From positions 1 to 7,416 of the forward strand of contig DNQP01000126.1 in the NCBI GenBank assembly GCA_003500955.1: DNA of 7,416 nucleotides, in the 5' to 3' direction. Shown piece after piece: positions 1 through 5,996 of the stretch. The notes below the pieces were generated by a model, which saw nothing but the letters and a program-made list of their open reading frames with translations, was not told where the DNA came from and did no database searches. The stretch is from Curvibacter sp. GTDB lineage: Bacteria; Pseudomonadota; Gammaproteobacteria; Burkholderiales; Burkholderiaceae_C. Position numbers and translations under genes: made by a program. The stretch's first letter is position 1. Every line of letters begins with the position of its first letter.

Positions 1-101
1 GCGCTGGACACCTTGTTGACGTTCTGCCCACCAGCCCCTTGGGCGCGGATGGCACTGATCTGCACCTCGGCTTCATCGACCTGCAACGGCGCCGGTGGCA
101 C
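1..101 (-). CDS. arfB: ArfB-type peptidyl-tRNA hydrolase, N-terminal part only (runs off the left edge)
   Basis: ArfB (YaeJ) family proteins are small release-factor-like hydrolases that rescue stalled ribosomes by cleaving peptidyl-tRNA with a GGQ motif. Only the first 33 codons are present. After a proline-rich start, the frame reads EVQISAIRAQGAGGQNVNK, the classic ArfB N-terminus, with the catalytic GGQ at residues 24-26. That GGQ lies about 25 residues from the start, rather than deep in the protein as in RF1/RF2, and this separates ArfB from full-length release factors. An in-frame TGA (the end of the upstream U32 gene) lies just upstream, so the start must be nearby. I chose GTG at 99-101, preceded by a weak CAGG at 110-113; TTG at 84-86 is an alternative. 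The gap to trhP is 12 bases, suggesting cotranscription with aroQ and trhP. The basic C-terminal tail that anchors ArfB in the mRNA channel lies outside the window, so the call rests on the GGQ region alone. Confidence 0.85.
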   Translation of the reverse strand, partial: MPPAPLQVDEAEVQISAIRAQGAGGQNVNKVSS

Positions 102-113
102 GGGCAGTACCTG

Positions 114-1490
114 TCAGGCAGCCACGACCTGCGGCACTTCAGCGTCCAGGTTCAAATAACGCGCCAAGAACGCCCCCACCGCACTCTCGGGCAGCGGCAG
201 CCAGACCGTGTGCCCATCGCCGGCGGCAACATCCACCGGCTGCCCTTCGGCGTTCTCCATGCGCGTGATCTCGTAGTCCATATTGCCGGCCGGCTGGATC
301 AGCTCCAGCCGGTCGCCAATGGAGAATTTGTTCTTCACCCGTACCTCGGCCAGCCGGCGTGCCGCGTCGTAGGCCACCACGTCACCCACGTACTGGCTGC
401 GCCCTGATTCGGAATAGCCCTGCAGGTAGTTCTGCATGTCCTGCGGCGTGTGGCGCTGGTAGAAGCCCGAGGTGTAGCCGCGGTTGGCCAGGCCTTCGAG
501 CTGGCCCAGCAGGGCCGGGCCCAGGCCGCGGCCGGCGACCGCGTCAGCGATGGCCTGGCGGTAGCTCTGCACGGTACGCGCCACGTAGTAGGGGCTCTTG
601 GTGCGCCCCTCGATCTTGAGCGAGTCCACGCCGATCTCCACCAGGCGCTGCACGTGCTCGATGGCGCGCAGGTCCTTCGAATTCATCACATAGGTGCCAT
701 GCTCGTCTTCCTCGATGGGCATGAACTCGCCCGGGCGCTTGCTCTCCTCGAGCAGATAGGCGATGGAGTCGCGCGCCTCCTTCTCCAGGGTCTGGCCACC
801 CGAACCGCAGGCGTGGGCGCTCGCGGTGGCGGGCGTGAGCAGGTCGCCGCTGGCATCCACCTGGGTGGTGTGGGTCTTGTAGTCCCAGCGGCAGGCATTG
901 GTACAGCTGCCCTGGTTGGCATCACGGTGGTTGAAATAGCCCGATAGCAGGCAGCGGCCCGAATAGGCGATGCACAGCGCGCCGTGCACGAAGACCTCCA
1001 GCTCGGAGTCCGGGCAGTCCTGCCGGATCTCGGCCACCTGATCCAGCGAGAGCTCGCGCGAGAGGATGATGCGTTTGACCCCCACGCTGTTCCAGAACTT
1101 CACCGCCGCCGAGTTGACGGTGTTGGCCTGCACCGACAGGTGGATCTCCATCTCGGGCCAGCGCTCGCGCACCAGCATGATGAGGCCGGGGTCGGACATG
1201 ATCATGGCGTCCGGGCCGAGGGCGATCACCGGCGCCATGTTGTTGACGTAGTGCCGCACCTTGTTGCCGTGCGGAAAGATGTTGGAGACCAGGAAGAACT
1301 TGCGGCCCAGCGCATGCGCGCGCGCTATGCCGGCCTGGAGCACCTCCAGGCTGCCGAAGGCGTTGTTGCGCACGCGCAGCGAGTAGCGCGGCTGGCCCGC
1401 GTAAATCGCGTCAGCGCCGAAAGCAAACGCCGTTTCCAGCATGGCCAGCGAGCCAGCCGGTGCCAGCAGCTCGGGCGCCTTGCGGCTCAT
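114..1490 (-). CDS. trhP: U32-family tRNA hydroxylation protein TrhP (YegQ-like)
   Basis: This 458-residue protein matches E. coli YegQ/TrhP closely along its length (family about 450 residues). TrhP takes part in 5-hydroxyuridine formation at wobble position 34 of certain tRNAs. It is reported to need prephenate and Fe-S cluster assembly. Visible landmarks are ELLAPAGSL (7-15), AGQPRYSLRVRNN (31-43), SDPGLIMLVRE (99-109), the U32 signature from E165 to S183 with C173 and C180, a second pair C196 and C200, then EDEHGTYVMNSKDLRAI (261-277) and SLKIEGRTKS (290-299). The clustered cysteines fit the Fe-S cluster seen in relatives such as UbiU/UbiV; the exact ligands are inferred. The older label 'peptidase U32' is probably misleading, since no protease active site is evident. 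The ATG overlaps the aroQ stop as ATGA, and GGAG sits five bases upstream (1496-1499). The paralogue RlhA (23S rRNA hydroxylation) is longer and less similar in the parts I can compare. Confidence 0.9.
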   Translation of the reverse strand: MSRKAPELLAPAGSLAMLETAFAFGADAIYAGQPRYSLRVRNNAFGSLEVLQAGIARAHALGRKFFLVSNIFPHGNKVRHYVNNMAPVIALGPDAMIMSDPGLIMLVRERWPEMEIHLSVQANTVNSAAVKFWNSVGVKRIILSRELSLDQVAEIRQDCPDSELEVFVHGALCIAYSGRCLLSGYFNHRDANQGSCTNACRWDYKTHTTQVDASGDLLTPATASAHACGSGGQTLEKEARDSIAYLLEESKRPGEFMPIEEDEHGTYVMNSKDLRAIEHVQRLVEIGVDSLKIEGRTKSPYYVARTVQSYRQAIADAVAGRGLGPALLGQLEGLANRGYTSGFYQRHTPQDMQNYLQGYSESGRSQYVGDVVAYDAARRLAEVRVKNKFSIGDRLELIQPAGNMDYEITRMENAEGQPVDVAAGDGHTVWLPLPESAVGAFLARYLNLDAEVPQVVAA

Positions 1491-1942
1491 CGCTGCTCCG
1501 CCAGCTGGGCCAGCCCGGCAATGGCCAGGGCATAGCCGTTGACGCCGAAGCCGGCCATCACGGCCTGGGCCACCGGCGAGATGTAGGACCGGTGCCGGAA
1601 GGCCTCGCGCGCATGGACGTTGCTGATGTGCAGCTCGATCAGCGTGACGCCCGCGCCCTTGATGGCGTCGTGCAGCGCAATGCTGGTGTGCGTGTAGGCA
1701 CCGGCGTTGAGGATCACCCCGGCCAGCGTGCCTGCGGCCTGGGCGCGACCGGCCTCATGGACCCAGTCCACCAGCTCGCCCTCATGGTTGCTCTGGCGGA
1801 AATCCAGCCGGAGGTTGTGAACCTCGGCGGCGCGCTCGCACAGGGCCTGCACATCGGCCAGGGTCTGCGAGCCATAAACCTGCGGCTCGCGTGTGCCGAG
1901 CAGGTTGAGATTGGGGCCGTTGAGGACGAGGACGGTTTTCAT
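1487..1942 (-). CDS. aroQ: 3-dehydroquinate dehydratase, type II
   Basis: AroQ catalyses the third shikimate-pathway step, trans-dehydration of 3-dehydroquinate to 3-dehydroshikimate, as a cytosolic dodecamer. The 151 residues match the usual length. Key features are present: LNGPNLNLLGTREP (7-20) with the lid arginine R18, the catalytic tyrosine Y23 in QVYGS, the FRQSNHEGELVDW block (48-60), NAGAYTHTS (79-87), and ELHISNVHAREAFRHRS (103-119) containing the catalytic histidine H105 and substrate-binding arginines. Nothing appears missing, so an active enzyme is expected. Its stop overlaps the trhP start by four bases, so the two are probably translationally coupled. It is the first gene of a leftward operon and diverges from the amidase across 77 bases. 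Only a weak ribosome-binding site (GGGA, eight bases from the ATG) precedes it. In many proteobacteria aroQ precedes accB/accC; here it does not. Confidence 0.97.
   Translation of the reverse strand: MKTVLVLNGPNLNLLGTREPQVYGSQTLADVQALCERAAEVHNLRLDFRQSNHEGELVDWVHEAGRAQAAGTLAGVILNAGAYTHTSIALHDAIKGAGVTLIELHISNVHAREAFRHRSYISPVAQAVMAGFGVNGYALAIAGLAQLAEQR
1496..1499 (-). promoter_or_regulatory. Ribosome-binding site of trhP, inside the end of aroQ
   Basis: GGAG on the minus strand lies five bases before the trhP ATG and within the last codons of aroQ. Together with the ATGA stop-start overlap, it supports the chosen trhP start and translational coupling with aroQ. Confidence 0.7.
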
Positions 1943-2019
1943 GCGTGGTTTCCCGTGCGGTGGTCTGCTGATTGTGCCATTGGGCTACCATCGGAACAGA
2001 CGAGAACACAGGAGATACC
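1943..2019. promoter_or_regulatory. Divergent intergenic region between aroQ and the amidase gene
   Basis: These 77 bases separate two divergent operons and should hold promoters for both. I see only weak -10-like matches: TACCAT at 1986-1991 on the plus strand, and CACAAT (complement of 1974-1979) on the minus strand. Neither has a convincing -35 at normal spacing. The small gap means the two promoters would overlap or lie back to back, so any regulator bound here could affect both directions. The regulatory role is inferred from gene layout, not from a recognised operator. Confidence 0.4.
2011..2014 (+). promoter_or_regulatory. Ribosome-binding site that fixes the amidase start
   Basis: GGAG lies five bases before the ATG at 2020. 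The longer in-frame alternative, ATG at 1972, lacks such a site, and its 16 extra residues do not look like amidase sequence. The start at 2020 is therefore preferred. Confidence 0.75.
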
Positions 2020-3306
2020 ATGCCCAGCCCCAAGCTCCACGAACTCGGTGCCGCCCAGGCCGCGGCCTTGCTGCAGCGACGCGAGCTCAAAGCCGAGGAT
2101 CTGGTACGCGCCTGCCTGGAGCGCGTGGCCGCGCGTGACGACGCCCTCCATGCCTTCACCCATGTGGACGCGGTTTCGGCCCTGGCCCAGGCCCGCGCGC
2201 TCGACGCCGGCCCCGTGCGTGGCCCTTTGCACGGCCTGCCGCTGGGCGTGAAGGACCTGTTCGACACCACCGACCTGCCCACGGCCTATGGCTCGGGCGT
2301 CTATGCCCACCACCGTCCGGCAGCCGACGCCGCCAGCGTCACCCTGTGCCGCGAGGCCGGCGCCATCGTTCTGGGCAAGACCGTCACCACCGAGTTCGCC
2401 TATTTCACGCCCGGGCCCACGGTCAACCCGCACAACGCCCTGCACACGCCCGGCGGCTCCTCCAGCGGCTCGGCCGCGGCGGTGGCCGACCACATGGTGC
2501 CGCTGGCCCTGGGCACGCAGACTGCGGGCTCCATCATCCGGCCCGCGGCCTACTGCGGCGTGGTCGGCTATAAGCCCAGCCTGGGCCGCGTGGTGCACGC
2601 GGGCGTCAAGAGCCTGTCGCCCACGCTGGACGTCATCGGCGGCTTTGGTCGCAGTGTGGAGGACGCGGCCCTGCTGGGCGCGGTGCTCACGGGCGACCTG
2701 CGCCTGCTGGACAACCATGTGCACGGTGCGCTGCGCATCGGCCTCTTCCCCTCCCCGTCCTGGCCCGAGGCCGATGCCGACACGCAGAAGGCCTGGGAGC
2801 AGGCCACGCAGGCCCTGGCGAAGAACAGCGACCACTGCCAGGACCAGGCCCTGGTGCAGGACTTCGGCGAGCTGATCCAGCTGCAGAAGGACGTGATGAG
2901 CTACGAGATGGCGCGCTCGCTGAGCTTCGAGCGCCTGCGCCACCGCGAGGCCCTGAGCCCGGCCCTGCAGGCCCTGCTGGACACAGGCATGGCCATCAGC
3001 GGCGCGCAACATGCCGCCAACCTGCAGCGCACGGCCGACTGGCGGCTGCGCATCGACGCGCTGTTCGAGCGTCACGACGTGCTGCTCACCCCCAGCACCA
3101 CCGGCGCGGCTCCCGAGGGCCTGGCCGCCACGGGGGACCCGCTGTTCTGTCGCAGCTGGTCCCTGCTGGGCCTGCCTGCCGTGCACCTGCCCCTGCTGCG
3201 CAACGCCAAGGGCCTGCCTGTGGGCCTGCAGCTCGTGGGGCGCATGGGCGAAGACCACAAACTGCTGGCCGCGGCCCGACACATCCACGACAAGCTGCGC
3301 TACTGA
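2020..3306 (+). CDS. Amidase-signature family hydrolase
   Basis: This 428-residue protein belongs to the amidase-signature family, whose members hydrolyse amide bonds with a Ser-cisSer-Lys triad. By alignment with fatty acid amide hydrolase, all three residues are visible: K78 in GLPLGVKDLFDT (72-83), cis-Ser S147 in TPGGSSSGSAAAVA (143-156), and nucleophile S171 in GTQTAGSIIRPAAYCG (165-180). The 24-residue spacing between the two serines is canonical. YKPSLGRV follows (184-191). There is no signal peptide, so it is probably cytosolic. It is shorter than GatA (about 485 residues) and there are no GatB/GatC partners nearby, so a role in tRNA amidotransfer is unlikely. The natural substrate cannot be read from sequence. 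The stop codon shares one base with the start of the following nitroreductase, implying an operon and perhaps a linked substrate. The family call is firm; specificity is open. Confidence 0.93.
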   Translation: MPSPKLHELGAAQAAALLQRRELKAEDLVRACLERVAARDDALHAFTHVDAVSALAQARALDAGPVRGPLHGLPLGVKDLFDTTDLPTAYGSGVYAHHRPAADAASVTLCREAGAIVLGKTVTTEFAYFTPGPTVNPHNALHTPGGSSSGSAAAVADHMVPLALGTQTAGSIIRPAAYCGVVGYKPSLGRVVHAGVKSLSPTLDVIGGFGRSVEDAALLGAVLTGDLRLLDNHVHGALRIGLFPSPSWPEADADTQKAWEQATQALAKNSDHCQDQALVQDFGELIQLQKDVMSYEMARSLSFERLRHREALSPALQALLDTGMAISGAQHAANLQRTADWRLRIDALFERHDVLLTPSTTGAAPEGLAATGDPLFCRSWSLLGLPAVHLPLLRNAKGLPVGLQLVGRMGEDHKLLAAARHIHDKLRY

Positions 3307-3881
3307 TGCATCCCGGCGAGCTGCCCCCGGCCCTGCAGGCCCTGCTGGGTCGCCACTCCTTGGGCCCACGCTGGATGGTCACGCCGGGCCCCGATGCGGC
3401 CGAACTGCAGCTGGCTGTGCGGGCCGCGCTGCGCGGCCCCAACCATGGCCGCCTGCAGCCCTGGCGCCTGGTGCAGATCAGCTCGGCACAGCGCCCGGCT
3501 CTGGCAGACCTGTTTGAGCAATTCGCACGCGACGATGGCAAGAACGAGGACGACGTGGCCGTCGAGCGCGCGCGAGCCTTCAACGGCCCGGTGCTTGTGG
3601 CCTGGGTGGTGCGGATCGCCCCGGTCGACAAGGTGCCGCCGCACGAACAATGGATCTGCGTGGGCGCAGCCATGGGCAACTTCATGAACGCCGTGCACGC
3701 CCTGGGTTATGGCGCCAAGATCCTCAGCGGCCGCAAATGCCAGCATCCAGCGTTGACGCGGGCCTTCTGCGAAGAGGGCGAACAGCTCGTCGGTTTCACC
3801 TGCATCGGCACGCCCACGCGCGCGCTGGAAGCGCGGGAGCCGGACGATGCAGCGCCTCGCCTCTCAGACTGGACGGGCTGA
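3306..3881 (+). CDS. YdjA-like nitroreductase family flavoprotein
   Basis: This 191-residue protein resembles E. coli YdjA, a compact FMN-dependent nitroreductase-fold oxidoreductase that uses NAD(P)H (183 residues). Supporting blocks are GRHSLGPRWM (15-24, the FMN phosphate-binding start of the family), RGPNHGRLQPWRLVQI (43-58, the P-[DN]-H-x(4)-PW block), VPPHEQWICVGAAMGNFM (110-127), and EEGEQLVGFTCIGTP (156-170) near the C-terminus. Near residues 134-143 it reads GYGAKILSGR, where YdjA has a Trp-Arg (GIWRSG) thought to lie near the flavin pocket, so catalytic behaviour may differ. The ATG overlaps the amidase TGA by one base (TGATG), indicating translational coupling. The 3' end overlaps the convergent MFS gene by 18 bases. 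The physiological electron acceptor is unknown; the nitroreductase name denotes family only. Confidence 0.9.
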   Translation: MHPGELPPALQALLGRHSLGPRWMVTPGPDAAELQLAVRAALRGPNHGRLQPWRLVQISSAQRPALADLFEQFARDDGKNEDDVAVERARAFNGPVLVAWVVRIAPVDKVPPHEQWICVGAAMGNFMNAVHALGYGAKILSGRKCQHPALTRAFCEEGEQLVGFTCIGTPTRALEAREPDDAAPRLSDWTG

Positions 3882-5042
3882 GCCCAGCAGCCGCCAGACG
3901 CGCCAGGCGCAGAAAGCGGCCAGCAGCGCACACACCGAACAGGCCCAGAACACGGCCGGCAAACCCAGGCGGCTGCTGATGACGCCACCCGCCAGGCCGC
4001 CGAGCACGCCGGGCACGCCATAGCCCAGCGTGACATACAGGGCCTGACCGCGGCCGCGCAGGCGCCCCGGGAAATGATGCGAGAGCAGCGCGGTGCTGGT
4101 CGCGTGGTGCGCCGCAAACGTGAAGGCATGCAGTGCCTGCGCCACCAGCAGCACCGGCCACCAGGCCGCCCCTTCGGCGGTCATCGCCATGCGCAAGGCC
4201 GTGAGCAGCGCGCAGAGGACCAGCCAGCCGGCCAGCGGGAGACGCGGCAGCCAGCGGCCCTGGGTGTAGAACCAGACGATCTCCACGATCACCGAGATCC
4301 CCCACATCAGGCCGATCGCATCCTTGCCGTAACCCAGCGCATCGAGGTGCAGGGAAAGATAGATGTACATGCCCATGTGCGCCAGCACATGGAACAGGGC
4401 CGAGGCGAAGAACCAGGGCATGGCGCGCTGGCGTAGCACCGGCCACAAGGAGGGCCGGGGCGCATGGGCCAGCGGCTCTTCCTTGAGATCGGGCAGCCAC
4501 CAGGCACTGAGGGTGACCACAGCGAGGGAGCCCACCGTCCAGGCCGGGAAGTCCCCCAGGCCGCGCCATTCGAACCAGGCCCCGGCGACGAAGACCGTGA
4601 CCAGAAAACCGAGCGAGCCCCAGAGCCGCACACGGCCGTAACGCTTGGCGTCGAAGGCGCCGCCGGAGCTCACCAGGTGCGCGAGCGCGGCCTCGCTCAT
4701 GGGCATCATGGCGCTGGTGTGTAGGAAGACGAGGAAGAGCACCAGCGCCAGCCAGGCGGTGCCGCCCTCGATCCACAGGCCCAGCGAGATCAGCAGCGCC
4801 GCGCTGGAGGCATAGCGCAGGAGCTTGACGCGCTCGCCCGTGTGATCACTGAGCCAGCCCCAGGCCAGCGGACCGACCAGGCGCGTGGCCGGCGGCACGA
4901 TCATCAGCAGGCTCAGGGTCATCAGGCTGTAGCCCAGGTCCTTGAGCCAGAGCGGCAGATACGGATTGAAGAAGCCGATGTGCGCGAAGTAGCTGGCCGA
5001 CAGGGCCGAGAAGGGCAGCAGCTGCCGGCGCGCCACCGACAT
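3864..5042 (-). CDS. MFS transporter, HcaT (3-phenylpropionate permease)-like
   Basis: This is a 392-residue inner-membrane protein with about 12 hydrophobic segments and a charged central loop near 184-205, a typical major facilitator layout. The cytoplasmic A-motif is WGWLSDHTGERVK (61-73). YGRVRLWGSLGF (135-146), PMSEAAL (114-120) and GRGQALY (330-336) resemble the HcaT / MFS_1-like subfamily, whose characterised members import phenylpropionate or nucleosides. The start at 5042 is chosen because MSVARRQLLPF leads directly into the first membrane segment. Extending the frame upstream would run through the tautomerase gene and add 97 residues of low-complexity sequence. It begins eight bases after the tautomerase stop, with a weak AGG eight bases before the ATG. 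As the last gene of the aroC-led operon, it may import a carboxylated substrate for the aldolase-like and tautomerase neighbours; this is inference. Its 3' end overlaps the nitroreductase gene on the opposite strand. Confidence 0.9.
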   Translation of the reverse strand: MSVARRQLLPFSALSASYFAHIGFFNPYLPLWLKDLGYSLMTLSLLMIVPPATRLVGPLAWGWLSDHTGERVKLLRYASSAALLISLGLWIEGGTAWLALVLFLVFLHTSAMMPMSEAALAHLVSSGGAFDAKRYGRVRLWGSLGFLVTVFVAGAWFEWRGLGDFPAWTVGSLAVVTLSAWWLPDLKEEPLAHAPRPSLWPVLRQRAMPWFFASALFHVLAHMGMYIYLSLHLDALGYGKDAIGLMWGISVIVEIVWFYTQGRWLPRLPLAGWLVLCALLTALRMAMTAEGAAWWPVLLVAQALHAFTFAAHHATSTALLSHHFPGRLRGRGQALYVTLGYGVPGVLGGLAGGVISSRLGLPAVFWACSVCALLAAFCAWRVWRLLGSARPV

Positions 5043-5050
5043 GGCGGGAC

Positions 5051-5239
5051 CTACTTTTTCTCGCTCCAGAGCACCCCGCCCGTGGCCCAGTCCGACTTCT
5101 TGATGTCGGTGATGATCACGTCCACGGCCTCGGGCGAGCTGCCCAGGGTCTGGACGGTGGCCTCGGTGATGGCTTTGACGAACTCCCGCTTCTGCTCGGG
5201 CGTGCGGCCTTCGAACATCTCGACGCGGATGGTGGGCAT
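5051..5239 (-). CDS. 4-oxalocrotonate tautomerase family protein
   Basis: This 62-residue protein (61 after Met removal) has the size and pattern of 4-oxalocrotonate tautomerases, small oligomeric enzymes that ketonise dienols such as 2-hydroxymuconate in aromatic meta-cleavage pathways. Numbering from the mature N-terminus, Pro1 (the catalytic base) is followed by FEGRTPEQKRE, giving the conserved Arg11. VDVIITDIKKSDWATGG aligns with the core of the canonical enzyme and ends in the usual glycine pair. Two positions differ: the canonical active-site Arg39 is Asp39 here, and the hydrophobic Phe50 position is Trp50. Loss of Arg39 also occurs in other family members, so activity is plausible but on a different or smaller substrate. 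It starts 11 bases after the aldolase-like gene with a strong AAGGAG, and ends eight bases before the MFS gene. Confidence 0.92.
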   Translation of the reverse strand: MPTIRVEMFEGRTPEQKREFVKAITEATVQTLGSSPEAVDVIITDIKKSDWATGGVLWSEKK

Positions 5240-5245
5240 GGTGGT

Positions 5246-5251
5246 CTCCTT
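5246..5251 (-). promoter_or_regulatory. Strong ribosome-binding site of the tautomerase gene
   Basis: AAGGAG on the minus strand lies six bases before the tautomerase ATG and overlaps the stop codon of the aldolase-like gene. It is the best Shine-Dalgarno match in the window, suggesting the tautomerase is translated more strongly than its neighbours. Confidence 0.8.
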
Positions 5252-5994
5252 CAGAGTTTGTAGGATGGATCGATCTGGTCAAGCCGGCGCAGCAGCGCGG
5301 GCCACTCGGCATCGCCGTCGCGCTCGCTGCCACCGCCGACCCACTGGGCGTAGGTGCGGGCGGCCACCTCGTCGCTCGCCACGAGCACGCGGCCGCCGGT
5401 GGCGGCCATGGCGCGCAGCTGGGCGCGTGCGGCGCGCTCCAGATGGTGCATGAGCATATAGGCCTCGGCCACGCTGCGGCCTACGGTCAAGGTGCCGTGG
5501 TTCTCGAGGATCAGGCCGTCGAGTTCACCGAGGTTGGCCACCAGGCGCCGACCCTCGGCCTCGCCCAGCGCCAGACCTTCGTAGGCATGGCGGCCGAGGC
5601 GCTGGTACAGGCGCATGGCGTGCTGCGTGGTGGGCAACAGGCCGCCCGGCACCATGGCCAGGGCCAGGCCCCATTCGGTGTGCAGGTGCAGCACGCAGCG
5701 CGCACTCGGGCGGGCCGCGTGGATGGTGCCGTGGATGGCAAAGCCCGTGGGGTTGACCGCGTGTGGCGAGTCATCGAGCTTGCGACCCCGGGTGTCCACC
5801 TTGACCAGGTTGGACGCCCTGACCTCGCTGAACAGCAGGCCGTAGGGATTGATGAGGTAGGCGCCCTCCTCGCCGGGCACGGCGGCGGAGATGTGGGTAT
5901 AGATGGTGTCGTCCCAACCATTGAGCGCAGCCAGGCGGTAGGCCGCGGCCAGATCGACGCGCGTGGCGCGCTCGGCCTCGGTCATCGCCTTCAT
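5251..5994 (-). CDS. Class II aldolase/adducin family protein
   Basis: This 247-residue protein has the class II aldolase/adducin fold. Characterised members are zinc-dependent aldolases or epimerases such as FucA and AraD; others are uncharacterised adducin-like proteins. The metal-binding histidines are visible: H103 and H105 in CVLHLHTEWG (100-109) and H166 in LENHGTLTVG (163-172). THISAAVPG (33-41), INPYGLLFSE (48-57) and NPTGFAIHGTIHAARP (81-96) also fit. By alignment with FucA, the acid/base Glu73 position falls at H88, as in adducin-like members, so classic aldol cleavage is doubtful while metal binding is retained. The ATG lies two bases after the aroC stop with no clear ribosome-binding site, pointing to translational coupling with aroC. 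A second in-frame ATG three codons later is possible. Context with a tautomerase and a transporter suggests sugar-acid or aromatic-derived carboxylate metabolism; the substrate is unknown. Confidence 0.9.
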   Translation of the reverse strand: MKAMTEAERATRVDLAAAYRLAALNGWDDTIYTHISAAVPGEEGAYLINPYGLLFSEVRASNLVKVDTRGRKLDDSPHAVNPTGFAIHGTIHAARPSARCVLHLHTEWGLALAMVPGGLLPTTQHAMRLYQRLGRHAYEGLALGEAEGRRLVANLGELDGLILENHGTLTVGRSVAEAYMLMHHLERAARAQLRAMAATGGRVLVASDEVAARTYAQWVGGGSERDGDAEWPALLRRLDQIDPSYKL

Positions 5995-5996
5995 GT

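Noticed and set aside
114..1490. U32 protein as a collagenase-like secreted protease
   Set aside because: There is no signal peptide, and its match to YegQ/TrhP is strong. The protease label is an old family name.
450..1535. Plus-strand open frames opposite trhP (450-947 and 984-1535)
   Set aside because: They are antisense to a strongly recognised TrhP protein, rich in His/Val/Gly/Arg, with no recognisable domain.
1972..2019. Longer amidase start at the upstream ATG (1972)
   Set aside because: It has no ribosome-binding site and its sequence is unlike amidase N-termini, whereas the ATG at 2020 has GGAG at ideal spacing.
1939..3369. A 476-codon minus-strand open frame opposite the amidase gene
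   Set aside because: It lies antisense to a clear amidase with an intact catalytic triad, and its translation is repetitive Gly/Ala/Arg/Gln/His-rich with no domain. This is a typical shadow frame in GC-rich coding DNA.
3796..4776. A 326-codon minus-strand open frame inside the MFS gene
   Set aside because: It is a shifted frame of the MFS coding sequence, rich in Arg, Ala and Gly, without membrane-segment pattern.
5043..5333. N-terminal extension of the MFS frame up to 5333
   Set aside because: The extra 97 residues overlap the whole tautomerase gene in another frame and do not resemble a transporter. The start at 5042 leads straight into the first membrane helix.
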